Source: CAMDMI01 sp044379485 (GTDB lineage: Bacteria > Bacteroidota > Bacteroidia > Cytophagales > Flexibacteraceae). Taken from it: DNA of 64,000 bases. Made by a program: the position numbers and the translations under genes. This document shows, in pieces, positions 60,746-64,000 of the stretch. Every line of letters starts with the position of its first letter. The first letter of the stretch is position 1. The stretch spans positions 62,001 to 126,000 of the forward strand of contig JBIPOE010000003.1 in the NCBI GenBank assembly GCA_044379485.1. Reading direction: 5' to 3'. Below the pieces are notes generated by a model. The model was given only the letters and a program-made list of their open reading frames with translations, made no database searches and was not told the DNA's origin.

Positions 60746-61120
60746 ATGGAAAATCCTGTAATTGTTTATTTGTATTTGTATGTGGCACTGTCGGATAAAG
60801 ATTTCTCCATTATTGAAGCTGATTTGATAGTTTCAAAATTAAAAAAGAATCCGGCATTTAATGGCATGAACACCAATGAGTTCATTGATGATGTCTATCA
60901 AAATTTCATGCGCCTGCCCTTTGATTCGGTTCTCATGTACCTGGAAAATTATATGTCTGAGGTACAACTTTCAGAAACAGAAAGGAAAAGCGTAATGTCG
61001 GATTTGGAGGAAATAATTGAGGCAGATGGAATTGTTCGAAAAGAAGAATTGCTGGCTTTTAATCGAATCAAAAAATATCTGACAATAGATCTTTCTATTC
61101 CTATTAAAGCCGTTGCCTAA
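60746..61120 (+). CDS. TerB-like helical protein
   Basis: This 124-residue soluble protein is all-helical. The acidic repeat pattern DFSIIEADLIVSKL and, near the end, DLEEIIEADGIVRKEELLAF resembles the TerB/DjlA N-terminal fold, where such 'aDG.i...E' motifs bind metal. The function is unknown. It is convergent with the DUF4403 gene and overlaps its end by 4 bases. Confidence 0.65.
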   Translation: MENPVIVYLYLYVALSDKDFSIIEADLIVSKLKKNPAFNGMNTNEFIDDVYQNFMRLPFDSVLMYLENYMSEVQLSETERKSVMSDLEEIIEADGIVRKEELLAFNRIKKYLTIDLSIPIKAVA

Positions 61121-62538
61121 AAGCCAGCAACCATTACCTCTATTTTGCCTTTTGCCAATATAACTGCCTGAATTCCAAGAGGTGTAACCAAAATTGATTG
61201 GGGACTAAGCTCATTTAGCTTTCCATTCAGGTTGATATTTTTATTCATTTTATTGCCCGCCAGATTTTCCTGAATCATTTTTTTGCCTTCTTCAAGTTGG
61301 CTTGCCACTGAAATTGAAAAATACGGCTCCATCAATTTCAGGAACTTTCCATGGGCCAACCAATTGGCAGTTTTGGCAAGTTTATTTTTTGTATCCAGCT
61401 CAAAATCAAGACCTTTAATTTTAATACTGGTAGATGGTGCATCGTAAAACGGTTTCCCTTTTAAATAAACCTTTCCATTTAACGCTCCAATCAAGTTTGT
61501 GGCTACAATTATTTCATCACCCTGCCCATAAATATCAATATCAACAACTGTGATTTTATATCTGCCTTCATTAAATTCATAAGTTTTGCCACCTGTTTGA
61601 TCCATTGCTATTTTTTTTAGGGTTGGGAATGGAATCTCAGTTATCATTCCAACCTCAAATTTTTCATCTAGTTTATTCTGAATTTTCAAGTCTGGAAGGT
61701 TAGCCATCACCGCATTTGTTGGTTTGTTTCCAAGAAAAGTTTCGGTTACAGCAGTCATGCCAATGCCTACTCTTACATTTCTGCCTTTATTGGTGATTGG
61801 TGTCATCAGAATATCCTGAGGTGTAACTTTTAACCAGGCCTGGTATGCCTCATTTATTAAAAAAGGTTCCTGAACAGCTTTCCAAGCCGTTTCAACCTGA
61901 GGTTTAAGATTTATTTTACCTACCTCATTATCAACAGTTTTTACCACATTGGGCAATTCCCGATCCATTATTTTTTCAATAATTGAGGTAATTGGCAATT
62001 CAAAAAAACCGATTTTAACCTTGGGTTCACTCACCCATTTATAGCCATTCGGAGTTGTGGAAGTATTGATTTTCCATGCTTGATCAATGCTCAATCTGGT
62101 AAGAAAACTCAAATCGAGATCAAACTGTGTATCTTCATATTTAGAAACTGAAAGGCCGAATTTTTCAACTTTCCAACCTGCTTTCGCATAAATATTTACC
62201 GGAACTTTGATGTTAAAAAGATTTCCTCCTTTTGCTTCAATGGCCAAGGGCTGCCTTTTTGATACTTTTATAATCAGATTATCACCTCCATTGTTGTCCA
62301 GAGAATTATCCTCAAAAAGAACCTGCCCAAGCTGTTCATTTATTTTTTTTTCAACATCATTTAAGGAGATTTCTATTGGAATATTAAGGGTTGAAGTCTC
62401 CTTAATTCGCTGAACTGCTGTTTGATACGATGCAGGCGGAGCTGTGGCAAAAAAAGGTTTTTTAGAAGAGCAAAAATTTAAAAAAACAGAAATAGAAATT
62501 AATGAAATTCGAAAAGCTATTGCCTTAAAAGTGGTCAT
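61117..62538 (-). CDS. DUF4403 family lipoprotein
   Basis: This 473-residue protein has a lipoprotein signal with lipobox LNFC (Cys at about 23). The DUF4403 body begins LNIPIEISLNDVEKKINEQL. Later come NAYQ-like VETAWKAVQEPFLINEAYQA, VTPQDILMTPI and an ending EGKKMIQENL with QSILVTPLGIQAVILAKG. This family folds like tubular lipid-binding (BPI/SMP-like) domains according to some predictions, but no function is shown. It is probably a periplasm-facing outer-membrane lipoprotein. Confidence 0.8.
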   Translation of the reverse strand: MTTFKAIAFRISLISISVFLNFCSSKKPFFATAPPASYQTAVQRIKETSTLNIPIEISLNDVEKKINEQLGQVLFEDNSLDNNGGDNLIIKVSKRQPLAIEAKGGNLFNIKVPVNIYAKAGWKVEKFGLSVSKYEDTQFDLDLSFLTRLSIDQAWKINTSTTPNGYKWVSEPKVKIGFFELPITSIIEKIMDRELPNVVKTVDNEVGKINLKPQVETAWKAVQEPFLINEAYQAWLKVTPQDILMTPITNKGRNVRVGIGMTAVTETFLGNKPTNAVMANLPDLKIQNKLDEKFEVGMITEIPFPTLKKIAMDQTGGKTYEFNEGRYKITVVDIDIYGQGDEIIVATNLIGALNGKVYLKGKPFYDAPSTSIKIKGLDFELDTKNKLAKTANWLAHGKFLKLMEPYFSISVASQLEEGKKMIQENLAGNKMNKNINLNGKLNELSPQSILVTPLGIQAVILAKGKIEVMVAGF

Positions 62539-62610
62539 ATAAAGTTCAAAAAGACCGTAAAACTAATGGAAAACCATGTTAGTGAGCCAAGTATTGACTT
62601 TAGAAAAAGC

Positions 62611-63234
62611 TTAAGAAAAAATTTCCTGGTTTTCAATAATACGTAGGCCCTGATTTTTTGAAAGTAATGCCCTCACAATTGTCATAGCAACCGCTTCTGC
62701 AGAAACTGCCTGAATTGATTTTGGAAACAAAAAATTCAGATTTCTAAAAATCCATTGTCCAATTTTTTCACCAGGCCGGTTTTCTTTCCTTTCGCCCAAT
62801 AAAAGCGATGGTCTAATGATTATTGTCTTATTGAAATTCAAATCAATTAACCTTTTCTCAAGTTCGGCTTTTGCCCGATTGTAAAAAATAGAAGATTTTA
62901 AATTTGCCCCTTTGGCAGACACATTTAAAACTTGCGAAACGCCGGCGTTTTTTGTCAAAACTGCTAACTTGTATGGAATTTCAACATCAGTTTGAAAAAA
63001 TGCTCCCTTGCTTCCAGCTTTTGCAATGGTTGTTCCAATAGCCATAATTAAGGCATCGGCTTTTGGAATGGATTCAGGAGGTAAATCTCCAATTACCCAG
63101 CTTAGTTTTGGATTTGAAATTTCCTGCTTTTTTCGGGCAAATGCGGTAATTGATTCTATTTCAGGATATTTGAGTAATAAATCAAGGATTTTTCCTCCAA
63201 CTAAACCTGTGGCCCCAGCAAGGATAATTATCAT
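62611..63234 (-). CDS. NAD(P)H-binding Rossmann protein (HTATIP2/TIP30-like)
   Basis: This 207-residue atypical short-chain dehydrogenase has the N-terminal nucleotide motif GATGLVGG (about 7-14). The motif SAKGANLKSSIFYNRAKAEL carries the YxxxK pair (YNRAK). An RPSLLLGER stretch follows as in TIP30-like oxidoreductases. The substrate is unknown. It ends 73 bases before the DUF4403 gene start and lies 15 bases after rpiB in the same direction. Confidence 0.83.
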   Translation of the reverse strand: MIIILAGATGLVGGKILDLLLKYPEIESITAFARKKQEISNPKLSWVIGDLPPESIPKADALIMAIGTTIAKAGSKGAFFQTDVEIPYKLAVLTKNAGVSQVLNVSAKGANLKSSIFYNRAKAELEKRLIDLNFNKTIIIRPSLLLGERKENRPGEKIGQWIFRNLNFLFPKSIQAVSAEAVAMTIVRALLSKNQGLRIIENQEIFS

Positions 63235-63248
63235 CTCAATCTTTCAGA

Positions 63249-63686
63249 TTAACAAAATGTATTAACCAGTTCCACTCTTCTGGCATGATTTCCTCCTTCA
63301 AATTTGGCATTTAAAAATGCTTCAACCATTTTCCAGGCATATTCCGAGGCTGTAAATCTGGAACCAAGGCAAATGATTTGGGCATCATTGTGTTGTCTTA
63401 GCAAAGCTGCAACTTCTGTATTCCAGGCCAAACCAGCACGAATACCTGAAAACTTATTGGCTGCAATCACCATGCCTTCTCCACTACCACAAACCAATAT
63501 GCCGAGTTCAGCTTTCTTTTCCTGAATGGCAAGACTTACCTTTTCTGCAAAATTCGGGTAATCCACTGATTCCTGGGTATAACAACCAACATCTTCAAAT
63601 GAAAAGGCATTGTCATTCAGTCTTGTTTTGATGTATTCTTTTAGGATAAATCCGGCGTGGTCTGCACCTATAAAAATTGGAAGCAT
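63249..63686 (-). CDS. rpiB: Ribose 5-phosphate isomerase B
   Basis: This 145-residue RpiB/LacAB-family enzyme interconverts ribose 5-phosphate and ribulose 5-phosphate. It starts MLPIFIGADHAGF (His10 binds phosphate). The catalytic Cys66 is in LVCGSGEGM, and LRQHNDAQIICLGSR is the other active-site block. It is the first gene of a group with the Rossmann protein downstream. Confidence 0.93.
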   Translation of the reverse strand: MLPIFIGADHAGFILKEYIKTRLNDNAFSFEDVGCYTQESVDYPNFAEKVSLAIQEKKAELGILVCGSGEGMVIAANKFSGIRAGLAWNTEVAALLRQHNDAQIICLGSRFTASEYAWKMVEAFLNAKFEGGNHARRVELVNTFC

Positions 63687-63738
63687 GTTTACAATTTGAA
63701 AGTTCGAATGTGGACAAAAAAAACCATTTGTCAGAAAA

Positions 63739-63772
63739 CAAAAAAGCCCCGGAATTACCCGGAGCTTTTTTG
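63739..63772 (-). terminator. Terminator of the dehydrogenase gene
   Basis: AGCTCCGG pairs with CCGGGGCT (one mismatch), read on the minus strand, and a T tract follows. It lies 17 bases after the stop codon at 63789. Confidence 0.8.
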
Positions 63773-63788
63773 TTGATATTATTTGATT

Positions 63789-64000
63789 TTAAAACCCGCC
63801 TCTAAATTTATAGGTCTGAGCCACTTTATCAATGGCAACTATATAAGCGCCAATCCTTAAAGTTGTATTATGCTTTTGCGCTGTATTATAAACTTTGTCA
63901 AAAGCGTCTTTCAAAATTCTGTCGCTTCTTCTTTGGACCCTGTCCAGGCCCCATTTGTAACCCAATCGGTTTTGAACCCACTCGAAATATGAAACAGTTA
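63789..64000 (-). CDS. Glu/Leu/Phe/Val dehydrogenase, C-terminal end (partial)
   Basis: The frame leaves the window at the right edge; 69 C-terminal residues are visible. VSYFEWVQNRLGYKWGLDRV and TLRIGAYIVAIDKVAQTYKF followed by RGGF are the end of glutamate dehydrogenase-type enzymes. The catalytic and cofactor sites lie outside the window. A biosynthetic or catabolic glutamate dehydrogenase is the likely full gene. Confidence 0.88.
   Translation of the reverse strand, partial: TVSYFEWVQNRLGYKWGLDRVQRRSDRILKDAFDKVYNTAQKHNTTLRIGAYIVAIDKVAQTYKFRGGF

Overview
This window looks like chromosomal DNA of a member of the Bacteroidota, most likely an aerobic Cytophagales-type bacterium. The evidence is type IX secretion signals (a Por-type C-terminal sorting domain, a gliding-motility-type C-terminal domain and a PorP/SprF protein), the LpxC-FabZ fusion typical of this phylum, a short primary sigma factor, promoters of the TTTG/TAnnTTTG type, and low GC content. 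Most genes are housekeeping. No prophage, insertion sequence, CRISPR array or rRNA was recognised. Genus-level assignment is not possible from the sequence alone.

Layout. 1-9.9 kb: the end of an amidohydrolase, an SDR oxidoreductase, a YceI protein, free-methionine-(R)-sulfoxide reductase, LptB, a GH43-like protein, a full-length cyanophycin synthetase with no cyanophycinase beside it, a helix-hairpin-helix protein, an ExbB/ExbD pair and a MazG-like pyrophosphohydrolase. 9.9-21.5 kb: dihydroorotase (with an altered metal-site motif), a secreted PQQ-type sugar dehydrogenase, a UbiA prenyltransferase, a MacB-type permease, and a 1503-residue surface protein with its PorP/SprF partner. 21.7-31.7 kb: tRNA-Gln, a periplasmic-binding-protein-like protein, RecQ, the primary sigma factor, an M23 peptidase, an acylpyruvase-type hydrolase, a cytochrome c lipoprotein with a DUF5777 protein, RimO and tRNA-Pro.

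31.6-45 kb: tRNA-Pro is followed by two exact 108-bp tandem units that repeat its 3' half and its terminator. Then come a TolC-like protein, two poorly known proteins, a urate-degradation operon (uraD, uraH, a Uma2 nuclease gene, a DUF6986 aldolase-like gene, puuD), the lipid A operon (HD hydrolase, lpxD, lpxC-fabZ, lpxA) and a thiolase. 45-64 kb: a two-gene ABC transporter, an S9 peptidase, two toxin-antitoxin pairs (DUF2281/PIN and a YoeB-like pair), an AAA ATPase, MutS, a two-gene envelope pair, RNase HII, a membrane patatin, a TerB-like protein, a DUF4403 lipoprotein, an NAD(P)-binding protein, RpiB and the end of a glutamate-type dehydrogenase.

The most unexplained signals are non-coding: the tRNA-Pro 3'-half array; a three-copy repeat (43.6-43.8 and 55.5 kb) whose two hairpins are kept by compensatory changes; a 114-bp nested inverted repeat at 45.14 kb; and a GC-rich motif present at 35.8 and 54.7 kb. 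Among proteins, the most interesting are the DUF6986 enzyme of unassigned reaction in the urate operon, a YoeB-like toxin whose catalytic histidine is glutamine, and the QxH dihydroorotase. All product names come from recognising motifs by eye; no database search was run.
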